Of a stretch of DNA of 64,000 nt, positions 11,204 to 22,893 are shown piece after piece; position 1 is the first letter of the stretch; each line of letters starts with the position of its first letter. The notes under the pieces are model-generated. The model was given only the letters and a program-made list of their open reading frames with translations. It was not told where the DNA came from and ran no database searches. This DNA comes from Conchocele bisecta (lineage: Eukaryota > Mollusca > Bivalvia > Lucinida > Thyasiridae), in NCBI GenBank assembly GCA_029237695.1, contig CM055277.1, positions 40,892,242-40,956,241 on the forward strand, in the 5' to 3' direction. The position numbers were made by a program, and so were the translations under genes.

Positions 11204-11877
11204 TTCCGAAGTAAAATCACGGAAATACATGTCTGTGTGCATTGCAATATTGAACACTGATCAGCATCAGCGATATTTAACATTGAAATCGGTCATAACT
11301 TAACACATCGATGTCGCAAGGTTTTCCGGTTTAGAGAGGTTCCTCTGTACATAATTTAGCATACCATAATTATATAACGATACATATATAAAGCAAACAA
11401 GTAGTATAGAAAACATTGGGCATTCCTAAGAATAATTAAGTCTGTATATGTATTTTCGCATTTGAATGTCAGCTTCCGATATATCGGAAAACCACACGAT
11501 TATTGAGTGACGTAATCACTTTCACCGATACATGGTTACTACTAAATACCGCTTTGCTGCAGACACAAAGACACACCCGCTTGCAACTCTTCCCGAGCTT
11601 TATTAAAATATATTTTCAGCATTGCACATGTGTAGATAATCACCACAAACAATGCAATATCTTAATACACGATGTACGTATATGATAAGCAGAAATAACA
11701 GAATTTAGCAATGCGAGAACTGACGTATCGATGACATAGTGTCCAGTCCAAACAAGTTGATCATGTGACTACTGTAACACCCGCGGGAAATACGACTGCA
11801 ACGCTAGTTATTTTTTACAATAATATGTTTTTTGTATTATTATTTTACTTCATGTTTTACGTCTTACAAGAAAATGT

Positions 11878-11932
11878 GACGGGCGGACGGACGGACGGAC
11901 GGACGGACGGATGGACGGAGGGACGGACACCG
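11878..11932 (+). repeat. (GGAC)n microsatellite
   Basis: A tandem GGAC/GGAT tract of about 55 bp located in the first intron of gene 1, about 65 bases downstream (in the sense of transcription) of the first exon donor. Confidence 0.9.
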
Positions 11933-11997
11933 GGACGAAAACAATATGCCCATTGTTATTAAACAAAATGGATATTTTGTATAATAATGGGACGTAC

Positions 11998-12175
11998 CTT
12001 GCCCGGCTCCAGTTACGTGGATGACCAAACCCACGGAATTAATGACAGTGACCAATCCGATTATGACCAATGCGGTGGTCAGCTTGACCACGGTCGGCCG
12101 TCCAGGCGAGTCTGGGACAGTCTTCGTCTTCTTGTCCGGCTCAGTACCGTCCAACAGCTCGAAGACGCTCGACAT
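11998..12175 (-). CDS. Gene 1 first coding exon: cytoplasmic tail and transmembrane segment
   Basis: The minus strand opens with an ATG at 12175-12173 in good context (A at -3) and runs 178 bp to donor CAAG/GTACGTCCC, ending in phase 1, exactly the phase required by the stalk exons. The 59 residues start MSSVFELLDGTEPDKKTK, have a basic and acidic N-terminal tail with K15, K16, K18, R26 and K31, then one hydrophobic stretch at about residues 32-54 (LTTALVIIGLVTVINSVGLV). With positive charges before the segment and no cleavage site, a type II membrane orientation (N-terminus inside) is inferred. Downstream exons would then form an extracellular, N-glycosylated coiled-coil stalk, an architecture used by class A scavenger receptors and collectin-type proteins; the C-terminal domain is outside the window, so no family is claimed. 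The upstream frame stays open to 12214 but only a GTG lies there. Confidence 0.7.
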
Positions 12176-12610
12176 ACTTGCAATGTTGTCTCGTGTAACT
12201 ACACACGAATACACCGGCCGTTTGCAGCTGAATCAACCTTTAACTATTTCACCCCTAAGTAACTGGAATGGAATTGGATATGAATATTTTGCAACCAATC
12301 CAATGGTCACAACATGATTTTCAGACTAGTCCATTTATGAAAAGAGGGTATTTTTTTATCTCAAAAATGTGAAAATTACTTGCAAAAAGTGCAAATCCTG
12401 ATGAGACGGCTCCTTACGAGCCGGCTCATCTGGATCTGCACTGTTTGCATAAACCGCTATAGCGGGCGTTCGGGTTCAAAGGGTTAAAGGGACATATCAG
12501 GATTTTTTAAAAAAATACTATGAAAATTAAAAATGTGTTTTCATCATGTCCTTGTGTAAAGTGGTTTAATTGAAGATATATGACGATACTAAGACCGCTG
12601 AATTATTTCT
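12176..12610. other. Putative 5' region of gene 1
   Basis: Upstream of the first coding exon I see no convincing TATA box or CpG-rich core. A dispersed repeat piece (GATGAGACGGCTCCTTACGA, then AGCCGGCTCATCTGGATCTG) forms an inverted repeat at 12399-12440. Confidence 0.3.
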
Positions 12611-12621
12611 ATTTTCACCAA

Positions 12622-12733
12622 TATAGGTACAATATAGGTACAATATAGGTACAATATAGGTACAATATAGGTACAATATAGGTACAATATAGGTACAATA
12701 TAGGTACAATATAGGTACAATATAGGTACATAC
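12622..12733. repeat. 11-bp tandem repeat
   Basis: About ten perfect copies of ATAGGTACAAT. On the minus strand it reads as a repetitive Tyr/Val/Pro peptide, which is an artefact of the repeat. Confidence 0.95.
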
Positions 12734-13227
12734 ATAGGATTTCCTACCTGGATATTTATGTACCGATATCGGTGAAAATTGAAATAACTCATTAAATTAA
12801 CAAGCAATGCATATCGTTATCAGGTTACAGGAGTGTGATATTTGATCAGGAGCTGCACTGGCCACACATCCCATATGCCCTATTTCTCCAGTCAAAGCAA
12901 CATATTTGTTTTGGCAGCGTATAAGAATCATCTCCCTATGACGATTCTCATGCGCTGGCAAAACTAAATATTATGAATATAAGTGAAAAATCAGCAGACG
13001 AGAAAATAATTAATATTCAATTAAATACAGCGTTGTAAGTGCTAATTTGTTAGCGGAGTTATATTCTTTTCTGAAACCACAATGCAAATGAGACATGATA
13101 TTTTTTAATTATTTATACTAATTAAATGCGTCACCTAAATATATATTGTTCTAACCTACTGACTGGGCATGTACCTTTAACAAGTTTAAATATTCAGCAG
13201 AAAAAAAGCACCATTGTGTGTACAAAG

Positions 13228-13415
13228 CAGGTGCCAGTTTCACTACACTTTGTACGATTAAAATGTTCGCAAGACAGTGCAAAACTAAAATGCACAACAA
13301 ATAAAACATGTAGGGCAATAAAGCTAGCATTAATGAACCACGTTAATGTGTGAAGTGAATTTATAGAAATCGTCTTACGAACATTCTTTATCGTACTGAG
13401 TTTAATGAACAGGGC
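13228..13415. mobile_element. Degraded MITE family 1 copy
   Basis: GCCAGTTTCACTACACTTTG at the left and CTGAGTTTAATGAACAGGGC at the right. A second diverged relative follows at about 13435-13670 (GATCGTTTCAGGATAGTTCG and TTTACTGAAATAGGCCCA). Both look old. Confidence 0.5.
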
Positions 13416-13670
13416 CCAGATCTGTGTGATAAGCGGATCGTTTCAGGATAGTTCGTACGATAAATGTGTTCGTGCAACCTTTTGTTGTTGTAATTTCACT
13501 TAACACATCCAAGTGGTTAACTTACGCTACCGTTTTCAACAAACATCTGCGTGACGTTAAATGTGAATAAATCCATCAAAGAATTTCCAAAATCAGAAAC
13601 TAATGCGAACCTAGTTGTTTTTGCACTTACGAACTGCTTAGTTTTACAAAAGTTTACTGAAATAGGCCCA

Positions 13671-14139
13671 AGTGGTCTAAACGGTTGGCGCTGATCTCAA
13701 ACGTTAACTAATGTCCCTTTTGCGAGTCATAACTCATCTTAACCTAGGCCCCGATGTGACATTATTTGTGTTAACTTAACTTTTAAAATCGCTGTTTAAG
13801 TATAACATGTACAACAGCTGAAACTCCAAAGAATTTGTGTTAACATAATATTATATTCCCTTATCATTTTAACATATACTTTTTTTACCAAAAAGAAGTC
13901 CGTTTTCGCGTCTTAAGGAAGAATAGAAACGCAACTCAAACCATCCTGTTAAACTACTTGCAGCTTACTGATGCCCACTATCCTAATGTATATTGTTTTA
14001 AAAGAGAAAGTGATACACAATGCATGTGACTAGTTCCACTTATACTCGTTCAAACACACGAGAAAACAAACATTGCATATACGTATTAGGAATACATGTA
14101 CGATGGATGATGGACAAAGAAATTACGGTGTTCCGTTTG
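13671..14139. other. Unrecognised non-coding sequence
   Basis: No exon, repeat family or RNA gene recognised. Confidence 0.3.
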
Positions 14140-14510
14140 GGCCATCGTAATATCGCTATCGGGTCGATACTATGATAACACGATACTACGATACTATTCT
14201 GACGATAGTACGATGATGCTATTGAGATATCATGACGGTACGATGACGATAATACGATATTACGACGGCACGGTGACGATAGTACGATGTTACGATGACA
14301 ATTAAATACGATACTACGATGATGATCTACAATATAATATCGTAGTATCGTCATCGTGTTATCGTGATATTGTGTTATCGTTATCGTGCTATCATATTAC
14401 CGTCATCGTTACTTCGTGTTATCGCCATCGTAGTATCGTGATATCGTACTATCGTTATCATGCTTTCATGATATCGTAGTATCGACCCGATAGCGATATT
14501 ACGATGGCCT
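14140..14510. mobile_element. Foldback element made of CGATAGTACGAT-type repeats
   Basis: The ends GGCCATCGTAATATCGCTAT and ATAGCGATATTACGATGGCC are perfect inverted repeats continuing through GGGTCGATACTA. Inside, short 8-12 bp motifs of the form ACGATACTACGAT alternate on both strands, so the whole 370-bp element can fold on itself. No ORF of interest. Confidence 0.8.
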
Positions 14511-15110
14511 AAATAGAACACAATAAAAACTCGACACATGTATATTCTGATCATCCATTGTATTAAACATGTGTTTATCAGGTAACGAGCAAAGCATTGA
14601 CGTCAGAGATGACGCAACGTTAACGTGTATGCGTTCTCGTCAACGAAACTCGTGAACTATATTTGCCACTCACCTCGCATAAGGCGTAACCTGCGGAGCC
14701 GTTCTTGGTGAATGTCTCGTGCACAGTTCAATATTTAGTTTGTATATAATGAGTAATATAAACTCAGATTTAAATTTCAATGTGTATTTTATTTTACTTT
14801 TAATGAAATAATATTGATTTTCTTCCTTATCATGCTTATTAAATTGGGAACAAATGATGAAACAATATAAAACACATTTACAAATTTACAACTAAGTAAA
14901 TTTCAACATTATTACAGCATGTTCACTATTTAATTTGAAAAGCAATGAGTATTTTCACATTGGTGTGCGTATTTTGTACTCTCACATTTGATCATCAGTG
15001 CGTATTCTGCTAAAATAAGTGAGTAAAATACGCCAAGTCGCACCTTATCTGGAGCTCTTGAAAACATATACATGTACTAGTATGTGTTAATGACAAACGC
15101 TTATTAAATA

Positions 15111-16976
15111 GAAATACATGTACATCCGTTAACATTGAAAGTATAAAATTAACACTTGTACATGTAGATCAATTTAAACAATCATGGAATGAGAAAGTGT
15201 CAGCTTCAAGTAAGGGGAAAACGTATAATATATTTAAAGAAACCGTACAATTTGAAGAGTACTTCAGAATTTTGCCTAAATCTTTATACATAAATTTAGT
15301 TAAATTTCGAACAAGTAACCACAAACTACCTATAGAGAGAGACAGGTCGGTGGTCTGGTCAGGATACATCGGAACGAAAATGCCTTTTGTGTAACTCGGG
15401 AGATATAGGAGATGAATTCCACTATCTACTTACTTGCCCGTTCTTTTCCGAAAGTCGAACAGAATATATCGCGAAATATTTCTTTAACCGTACGAATATA
15501 TTAAAATTTAAAGAACTTCTAAATATCACTTCCGCAATTTGGTTGAAAAGGTTAAGCCTATTTGTCAAAGAAATAATGTCTGTATTTACGTAAGGATGAA
15601 TAACTATTCAGTATACGGATATATATTAACTGGTTTAACCAACTGGAAAATGGAATTTGACTCGTTCAAACCAATGTATACCCTGACCAATACAACGGCA
15701 TAGCTTCTACAGTATCTATATGATTGCATATGACCGATGCACTAACTTATTTACCGTGTGTCAGACAGAGTAAGATCTGACCAGACTGCCGATTAACGCA
15801 GTCTGGTTTGGGACTACACTGTCCACAAACGCCGTAAGACCCTTTTACCCAGCCGTGGACCAAAAACATCATGTACCTTTATACTAATGACGTCATATTG
15901 ATACCTTTAATAAAGTCCACTGCATGTGTACAGTGCGCATGGTTGATTGCCGACTACAAACAATGGGACCAGCTGAGTGTCGCTATGCTTGTCGTCTGCA
16001 ATCTCCGAATTGGCCCAATATATTACGTTCATGTATGTAGTAGATAAAATAGTTCATGGAGTAGAAATGAACAGTATATACCAATACTAAATGTATTAAT
16101 GTATTCATAGTAATGCTTACATGCACATGTTATTAAGATTCTCATCCATACACACCATAAAACAATCGGGTGCAAACACTGCAGACCCAGGTGGGACAGC
16201 TCACGGCGAACCGCCTCATGAGGATTTACAGTGTTTGTTATCATTATTATTTGATTAAAGTGATATGTCGATCGATAGCATAGCATAATCACCCGATATT
16301 CACCGGTGTGTTTGCAGTCTGCAATCGTGAAATTCACAAATGTTTGAAAAAACACATTTGACCATATTGTCATTCAGGCAGCACGATATGTACATCAATA
16401 ATTTTAAGTTAGTCTATGTCTCTGATGTAGATTGAAACATGTCATGCACACTGGATATTTACAGTCACGATAACTACATGTAAAAACGTAAATATATATT
16501 AAAACATTGTATTCATACGACTCCCTCACGTGCTTTCGAATTTCGGCTTCAACGTGAGGGCGTCAAAAGATGACAATATCAATTGAAGCTAACCCAGTCT
16601 CCTTCTCTGCATATATACATGTAGAGATCGAGGACAGCCGGGCTATGCCACTGTCATTTCCATTTGTATAACCTGATGTAACACATTCATCTATACTTTT
16701 CAAGTACAGTATACATGCATACAAGTCTGCTGCAATATAGTGTACATTTATTTCGAACATTGATATCCATAGTTAGCAATTATATTTATTGTTCACAAAA
16801 ATGTCTGTCAAAATTATGTTATGGTGATAAGTGACACAGATTTCGAAAGTTTTTGTTTTTTATTCAAGAAAATGTTCTGTGCTACTTGATTAATTCAATA
16901 CTTTTATGATAAACACAACAACCGCATGTTGCGGTCTGAGATTTGCAAAATAAAGATATGTTCTGTTCTTCTGTTC
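15111..16976 (+). mobile_element. 5'-truncated non-LTR retrotransposon with 32-bp target duplication
   Basis: A 32-bp direct repeat starting AGTATGTGTTAATGACAAAC flanks the element exactly (15079-15110 and 16977-17008). The insert contains the C-terminal end of the ORF2 reading frame (about 15162-15592), a long 3' untranslated region and a tail AATAAAGATATGTTCTGTTC followed by TCTGTTC. It is clearly 5'-truncated. The intact long duplication points to a fairly recent insertion. Confidence 0.85.
15162..15592 (+). pseudogene. LINE ORF2 C-terminal fragment
   Basis: The conceptual product has the C-terminal CCHC signature of many non-LTR retrotransposons (KCLLCNSGDIGDEFHYLLTC: C-x2-C-x8 to H-x4-C), followed by a conserved tryptophan-containing helix. 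Reading requires one frame change near 15340-15385, so it is broken. Reverse-transcriptase and endonuclease domains are absent through 5' truncation. It belongs to a different LINE lineage from the fragments at 32.6-46.5 kb, judging from the sequence around the CCHC motif. Confidence 0.8.
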
Positions 16977-17073
16977 AGTATGTGTTAATGACAAACGCTT
17001 ATTAAATAATGAAGGGTTAAACGCCCTTAGTGCATCCTGAGCAAACACGAAATACAGTCCTGATTTGGTCCTG

Positions 17074-17295
17074 GGGCCCGTTTCACTAAACGTCGTACGA
17101 CTAAAATGTTCGTAAATGCAAAGTTAGGATCGTCTGGAAATTTCAATTGATGTATTTACATTTATTGAGCATAGGCTGCATATGCAGTATACGCTCAATA
17201 AATGTAAATCCCGTAATCGGCTACAAGAAAACAGACTATCATAAGTTTGCACTTACGAAACTTTTAATCGTACGAAATTTCGTGAAACGGCCCCC
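17074..17295. mobile_element. MITE family 1 copy
   Basis: GGGGCCCGTTTCACTAAACG at the left and ACGAAATTTCGTGAAACGGC at the right, with GAGCATAGGCTGCATATGCA in the centre. It lies just right of the LINE target duplication. Confidence 0.75.
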
Positions 17296-17889
17296 TGGTT
17301 CCGCAAACGAACGATTGCCTATCGTTTATACATCGTCTTTAGATAGTTTTCGTTTGTATACGTCCGTTTGAAAAACGGGACGTACTATGGTATACCATTG
17401 TCCGCCTGTCCGTCCGTCCTTCCGTAAGTCTGCCGTAGTTATGTGGCTACGAAATCAATGATAACTGTACACTCCATTCATTCCGTTCTGTCGTGTTTTG
17501 GCTATGTTTTACGGTTATGTGGCTATTTTAAACAAAAAAATAGCCACTTAACTATTCAATCGAGAAAACGCCCGTTGGTCCGTCTTTCCATGCGATTTGC
17601 GTTAAGGTTTTCTGATATCTATGTAGGCTATAGCTGCATGGAACAATGTTTATGTGAACTTGTATGAAACAATATTCATGTACGCATGTACATCTTACAA
17701 TAGCTTGTATGTGTGCTCAGGGGCCAGTTGGCTCAATGCAATAAACGGCTTCTTCTTCTTCTTCTTCCTTCTTCTATCTCTGCAACCCTAAGTCCGATTG
17801 ACTTGAAACTTCATATATTACTTGTCTATCTTGACCTATATTTTCATTCCATATAGCCCATGCCACCCAGGGGAAGTACAATTATTTTG
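17296..17889. other. Non-coding, contains CTT microsatellite
   Basis: A (TTC)n tract runs at about 17750-17775 after GCAATAAACGGC, which looks like a retroposon 3' tail. A CCGTCC-rich motif lies at 17400-17425. Nothing else recognised. Confidence 0.35.
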
Positions 17890-18220
17890 TTATTAATTCG
17901 TTCCAACGAAATAACAATTCGTTCCATCAATCGTTTACACGAATTATCAATTCGTTCCCACAAATTAACAAGTCGTTCCCTTAATTGAACAATTCGTTCC
18001 CACGAAATAACAATTGGCAACGAAGTGTTATGTCGTGGGAACGAATTGTTAATTCGAAGGATCGAATTGTTAAATTGAGGGAACGAACTATTAAATTGAG
18101 GGAATGAATTGTCATTTCGTGGGAACGAATTGTTAATTCGAGGGAACGAATTGTTATATCGTGGGAACGAATTGCTAAATTGAGGGAACGAATTGTTATT
18201 TCGTGGGAACGAATTAATAA
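17890..18220. mobile_element. Foldback element of 21-bp GGAACGAATTGTT repeats
   Basis: Inverted ends TTATTAATTCGTTCC and GGAACGAATTAATAA enclose tandem ~20-bp units of the form CGTGGGAACGAATTGTTATT, inverted about a centre near 18000. A second copy lies at 20576-20796. Both are followed on the right by a similar ATGGCTCCGTA or GGGGCTCCGTAC motif. Confidence 0.75.
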
Positions 18221-18504
18221 AAAAGAATACATGGCTCCGTAGCTTATCTCATGAACAATAGATAGAAATGAACATTGTGCAATCTCTTCCTTTCCTGGGA
18301 AGTGTTGCTGACATTGCGACAAAGTTCAGTCCACCAATGGTGGTCACGTTCTAATATACGACTTGACATCTAAGTCGCAAAAAATGCAAGTGTTGCTCAT
18401 TATAGTGAAGAATTTGTAATCTATCAACAACTTATTGAAGTGTCCGGAGCTCAAATTACCTCCCTTATGGCAACGCCTATATTGATTTCGAAAAAAATGT
18501 AATA

Positions 18505-18620
18505 TATTCCGTAAATCAAGTCGGAAGTTGACTAAACATTCAGCGCTTATGCGGGATGGAATACCGCATAAGAGCTGAACGTTTCGTCAACATTCGACGT
18601 GATTTACGGAAACTATGACG
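18505..18620. repeat. Palindromic hairpin (TTCCGTAAATCA type)
   Basis: TTCCGTAAATCAAGTCGGAA at the left pairs with the CGACGTGATTTACGGAA region at the right; the inner arms TATGCGG and CCGCATA also pair. A related hairpin is at 20248-20330 (TTTTCCGTAAATGAGGTCGA and TCGACGTAATTTACAG). Confidence 0.65.
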
Positions 18621-20029
18621 CATTTTCGAAATAAATATCAGCGAAATACGGCGAAATGATAAGAGAGGTAATTTCACAATTGCGACCATTGTTATACAAT
18701 AATTAGTGTCGTATGAAGTGGTTTTCCTGAGCATCTACACTGTGTACGGAATGGGAGACATGCCGACGGGCGTCCGACGGGAATTAAAGGCCGCCAGGGA
18801 CCAGCATATATCCCGACAACTAGGCATGCTCAGAAAGTAATGCTTAAGGCTACTGGATGGCGAACAGTGTATGGTGAGGGCAAGTGGATACGTAGGCTGG
18901 TCTGGGACTGGCATGGTTACACAGACATGATCCTTTTCCCAGGAGAGACTCACTAGTTTAAGTAGGTAATATTTGTAACGTCATCAAATTAACATAAGTG
19001 GTATGGATCCTGAAGACAACTCACATTATATGATAATATATACTGAACAATGAAAACGACAGTAACATGTTGTTTAACTGCCGTGGTAAGTGAGTCAGTG
19101 GAATAAGGGTGCTAACTCCCTGATGGTGTTCGCCCCTTGTCCCACTGATCCCTTCTGTATAACATAACACTACAATTGAAGGGGCAGTGAAATAAGGGGG
19201 CTAACTTCCTCATACAGTTAGTCCCCTTCTTCTCCTGACCCCTTCAATTGTGAATTAGCAGGCTGGGCATTCAGCTGTATTACTATGACATAATTGTATA
19301 TTTACACCTTCTACAAATTCATAATGCAAACGACCATTCGACGTACTAATTGCGTTTACATTCCAATACATTAGACCCACGTGACGTCGCGTGATGTTGT
19401 TGATTGTTCATTTGAAGTCATTAATTTCCACGAGGTTGTCAATACCTGCACGCTGTTGATCGGCAACATCGCTGTTCCAGGAATTGCGACAAAATGACGT
19501 AAAACAAGAATATTATTAAATTATTTGGTTATTTAAATTTTTGAAACTATCAGAAAATGCAGTGTAAATATAAGCAATAAAACCAAGGGCTTTATTCATT
19601 ACCTGTTTCACGAAAGCTCCTCAAATGTTACGGCAATATAAACAATACAAAAACATGACGTTTTTATTTTTGGATAATAGTAAATTTTGTCAAGATTTAA
19701 GAATCAGCGTTGGTTTTGTTTCCTAAAAAATGGTAAAATTATTATTGATTTCATTACGAACAAAACAAACAGAGCTCTCGATGCGAATTTAAAAGGGGCG
19801 AAATTGAAATAGAACAGTAGAAGATAAGTAGAAAAACAAACAAAGAAATGGAAAAATATTGACTTCACAAACTGACTAGGTATAGCTTGGAAAAGATCTA
19901 ACTAAATAAACAAAAAATAAATTAATATAACCATCCACTGTAATGTTTACAAAATATATAAAAATATGTTTTCACATTTCCCCATGTTAAATGGCCATAT
20001 ACACTGCCATCTATTACACAGAGTGTATA
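18621..20029. other. Non-coding region with diverged repeats
   Basis: 19090-19250 holds two related, partly inverted blocks rich in GGGGCTAACTTCCTCA-like sequence. About 19605-19990 matches degraded MITE family 4 (TGTTTCACGAAAGCTC). No host exon recognised. Confidence 0.35.
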
Positions 20030-20575
20030 TAGTGGAACCCCGCTATACCGGACACCAATAAAACACCTGTGATCTTAGTTTTGACCAAGTATGGACCAGA
20101 GTGATCAAATCTACAGAATGTCCCAGGGTGTCCGGTTTAGAGAGGTTTCACTGTACCATACTCGACATGAACATTGGAGACAAAACACGTGATTCTATAT
20201 CTAAGTAGATGTGCGAAATCTCATGAAAAATATTTACACAATTTTCGATATTTTCCGTAAATGAGGTCGAAAGTTGACGAAATGTCATTTGCAATGAAGA
20301 TTTCGTCGACTTTCGACGTAATTTACAGAACAATCAGTTTCTGTAAATATTTTCACGCAAATAAACACACATTAGGTACACAATCACATGGCGTGTCTCT
20401 TTGTGTTCGGCCACTTGAACTCATTGGCTTTTACCATGTTTACCGAAAGTGTTCATTGTTTCAATATCGAAAGTGTCCTTCATTACTAAATGTATAAGAT
20501 GATTTTCTAAAACGCATTATAGCCTCCGGCTATACTACGGAGCCCCGCAACGGACGTATAATTCTGTTTTTTTTT

Positions 20576-20796
20576 AATTCGTTCCCACGAAATAACAATT
20601 CGTTCCCTCTCGTTCCCTCAATTTAACAATTTATTCCCACGAAATAACAATTCGGGAACGAATTGTTAAGTCGAGGGAACGAATTGTTAAATAGAGGGAA
20701 CGAATTATCATTTCGTGGAAACTAATTGTTAATTCGAGGAAACGAATTGTTATATCGTGGGAACGAATTGTTATTTCGTGGGAGCGAATGAATAAA
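20576..20796. mobile_element. Second foldback element of GGAACGAATTGTT repeats
   Basis: The same repeat unit and inverted layout as 17890-18220, with one arm shorter. A third, more diverged relative built on CTCGTTCCCACGAGAT occupies about 21470-21790. Confidence 0.7.
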
Positions 20797-20923
20797 ACAA
20801 ATCCATGTCCCCTGCGGGGCTCCGTACTATACGACACTAGAGTGTGACGTTTTGGGCACCAACCTATCTGTAGGTACATGTACTACTTAATTAAATGTGT
20901 CACCTGAAACAAATATTTTCGAC

Positions 20924-21094
20924 TGGGCCCGGTTGCTCAAAACATCCGTTAGCTTAACAGACTGTTAAATCCTTAACTGAATGGTTAAAATCTCTGTTTT
21001 AACAGAGATTTTAACCATTCAGTTAAGGATTTAACAGTGCGTTAAGGATTTAACAGTCCGTTAAGCTAACTGGTATTTTGAACAACCGGGCCCA
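20924..21094. mobile_element. Near-perfect 171-bp palindrome nested in MITE family 2
   Basis: Inverted ends TGGGCCCGGTTGCTCAAAA and TTTTGAACAACCGGGCCCA extend almost to the centre (TAAAATCTCTG, then CAGAGATTTTA). It interrupts a family 2 MITE (about 20872-21339). The uninterrupted sequence at 1351-1771 (reverse strand) shows the insertion lies between TTTTCGAC and AGATT. Inside, TTAAATCCTTAAC is repeated. Confidence 0.8.
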
Positions 21095-21339
21095 GATTAT
21101 AAAGTATATGTATGATCATTGCACATCAAAAATTAAATACAGAGAATAAATAATAATGTCCGTTAACATTTTAAGGAAACACGGTTATCGCACCTGATAT
21201 CAGTGTGGAACTTTACGTCCGATATAAAATGTTTAATAATGCCAATCGATACGTGGGGTAATGGTCAATGAATGTTTATTTTGCCAGAAATGATGTATGA
21301 TATAAAGAACATTTTGTGCCTACTGAGTTGGCATGTAAC

Positions 21340-22393
21340 TTTAAATAATATCGCAGATACATGTGTAAGTTGTGCTTATTAACGGTACATGCATAAACTG
21401 CAACCGTCCATTATCAACAAAATAGAGGTCGACTCTTTTTGGGTGTACGGCAGTTTAAACGGGACATGCGCAGTGTTTTTCCATCTCGTTACCACGGCAT
21501 AGCATCTTGTCCCCACGAGTTAGCTGTCTCGTTCGAACGACATAACATCTCGTTCCCACGAGATCGCAATTAGTTCGAACGAGTTAGCTATCTCGTACCC
21601 ATGACATACATGTACCATCTCGTTCTAAAAATATAGTATCTCGTTTGAATAGAATATAATAGAAAAGTAGACATTGCTTCACCAAATTGAATGACAATGA
21701 TGCTTTCTACGTTTGAGTGTCTGACTATGTCTTGGGAACGACATAATGTCTACTGGAAACGTGATATTATTATCGTGGGATCGAGATAGAAAATAAACAG
21801 TGCATGTCCCTTTTAATGCCCCAGTCATAGTGACACGTTTTGGCCGCGCCGTTGTGCCCCGTTTCTAACCACAACGATTTGCAAAGTTTGCAGAGGTCCA
21901 CGATGAGCCACGTTGTGCCACGTTGTCGCCACGTGCTAGAAATTGAACTGGAAATTTTAATTTCGGACATGATATTTTGCAGTATATAGATCGAAAGGAA
22001 ACTTCGCATTTCGCCATTCTGGGGGTGGGCGATATCCGCACCCATTTTGACAGCAGCTTTTATTTTGTACATTTTTCATTGGTTGCGTTTTGATGAAATT
22101 ATAGAGCCATATAAGCAGTATAAACATCTTTCCTTAAGGTCTCACGGGACAGTGCGCGGCTAGCTTTACAAAAGGGGTGAACGATTTTCTATATATTTCT
22201 ATACCGATCCTGTATTTTGTATTTTCGTTTTGTTTTTCATTTGCGAGTATTTTCAATATTGTCAAAAGAGCCTCCTTAACTGATTGTGAGAGGCGGCGAT
22301 TTTTATAAGTCACCGACCGCCACCCTCAGAAAACAGTCTATTTTCAACCGTCCCGTGATGCCTTAAAGGAAAAGTCTGATTTTTCAAGGTGTC
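21340..22393. other. Non-coding sequence up to the assembly gap
   Basis: Contains the CTCGTTCC-type degenerate repeats (21470-21790). No exon recognised. Because it abuts the gap, an exon could be missing next to it. Confidence 0.35.
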
Positions 22394-22893
22394 NNNNNNN
22401 NNNNNNNNNNNNNNNNNNNNNNNNNNNNNNNNNNNNNNNNNNNNNNNNNNNNNNNNNNNNNNNNNNNNNNNNNNNNNNNNNNNNNNNNNNNNNNNNNNNN
22501 NNNNNNNNNNNNNNNNNNNNNNNNNNNNNNNNNNNNNNNNNNNNNNNNNNNNNNNNNNNNNNNNNNNNNNNNNNNNNNNNNNNNNNNNNNNNNNNNNNNN
22601 NNNNNNNNNNNNNNNNNNNNNNNNNNNNNNNNNNNNNNNNNNNNNNNNNNNNNNNNNNNNNNNNNNNNNNNNNNNNNNNNNNNNNNNNNNNNNNNNNNNN
22701 NNNNNNNNNNNNNNNNNNNNNNNNNNNNNNNNNNNNNNNNNNNNNNNNNNNNNNNNNNNNNNNNNNNNNNNNNNNNNNNNNNNNNNNNNNNNNNNNNNNN
22801 NNNNNNNNNNNNNNNNNNNNNNNNNNNNNNNNNNNNNNNNNNNNNNNNNNNNNNNNNNNNNNNNNNNNNNNNNNNNNNNNNNNNNNNNNNNNN
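22394..22893. other. Assembly gap (500 N)
   Basis: Exactly 500 undetermined bases, a typical placeholder length. The sequence resumes at TGGAACCGTATGAAAGACAG, which also occurs (diverged) at 27368 as the start of a tandemly duplicated exon block, so duplication may have caused the break. Confidence 0.98.

Noticed and set aside
12589..12807. Minus-strand ORF rich in Tyr-Leu-Tyr-Cys-Thr repeats
   Set aside because: It is the translation of the 11-bp ATAGGTACAAT microsatellite.
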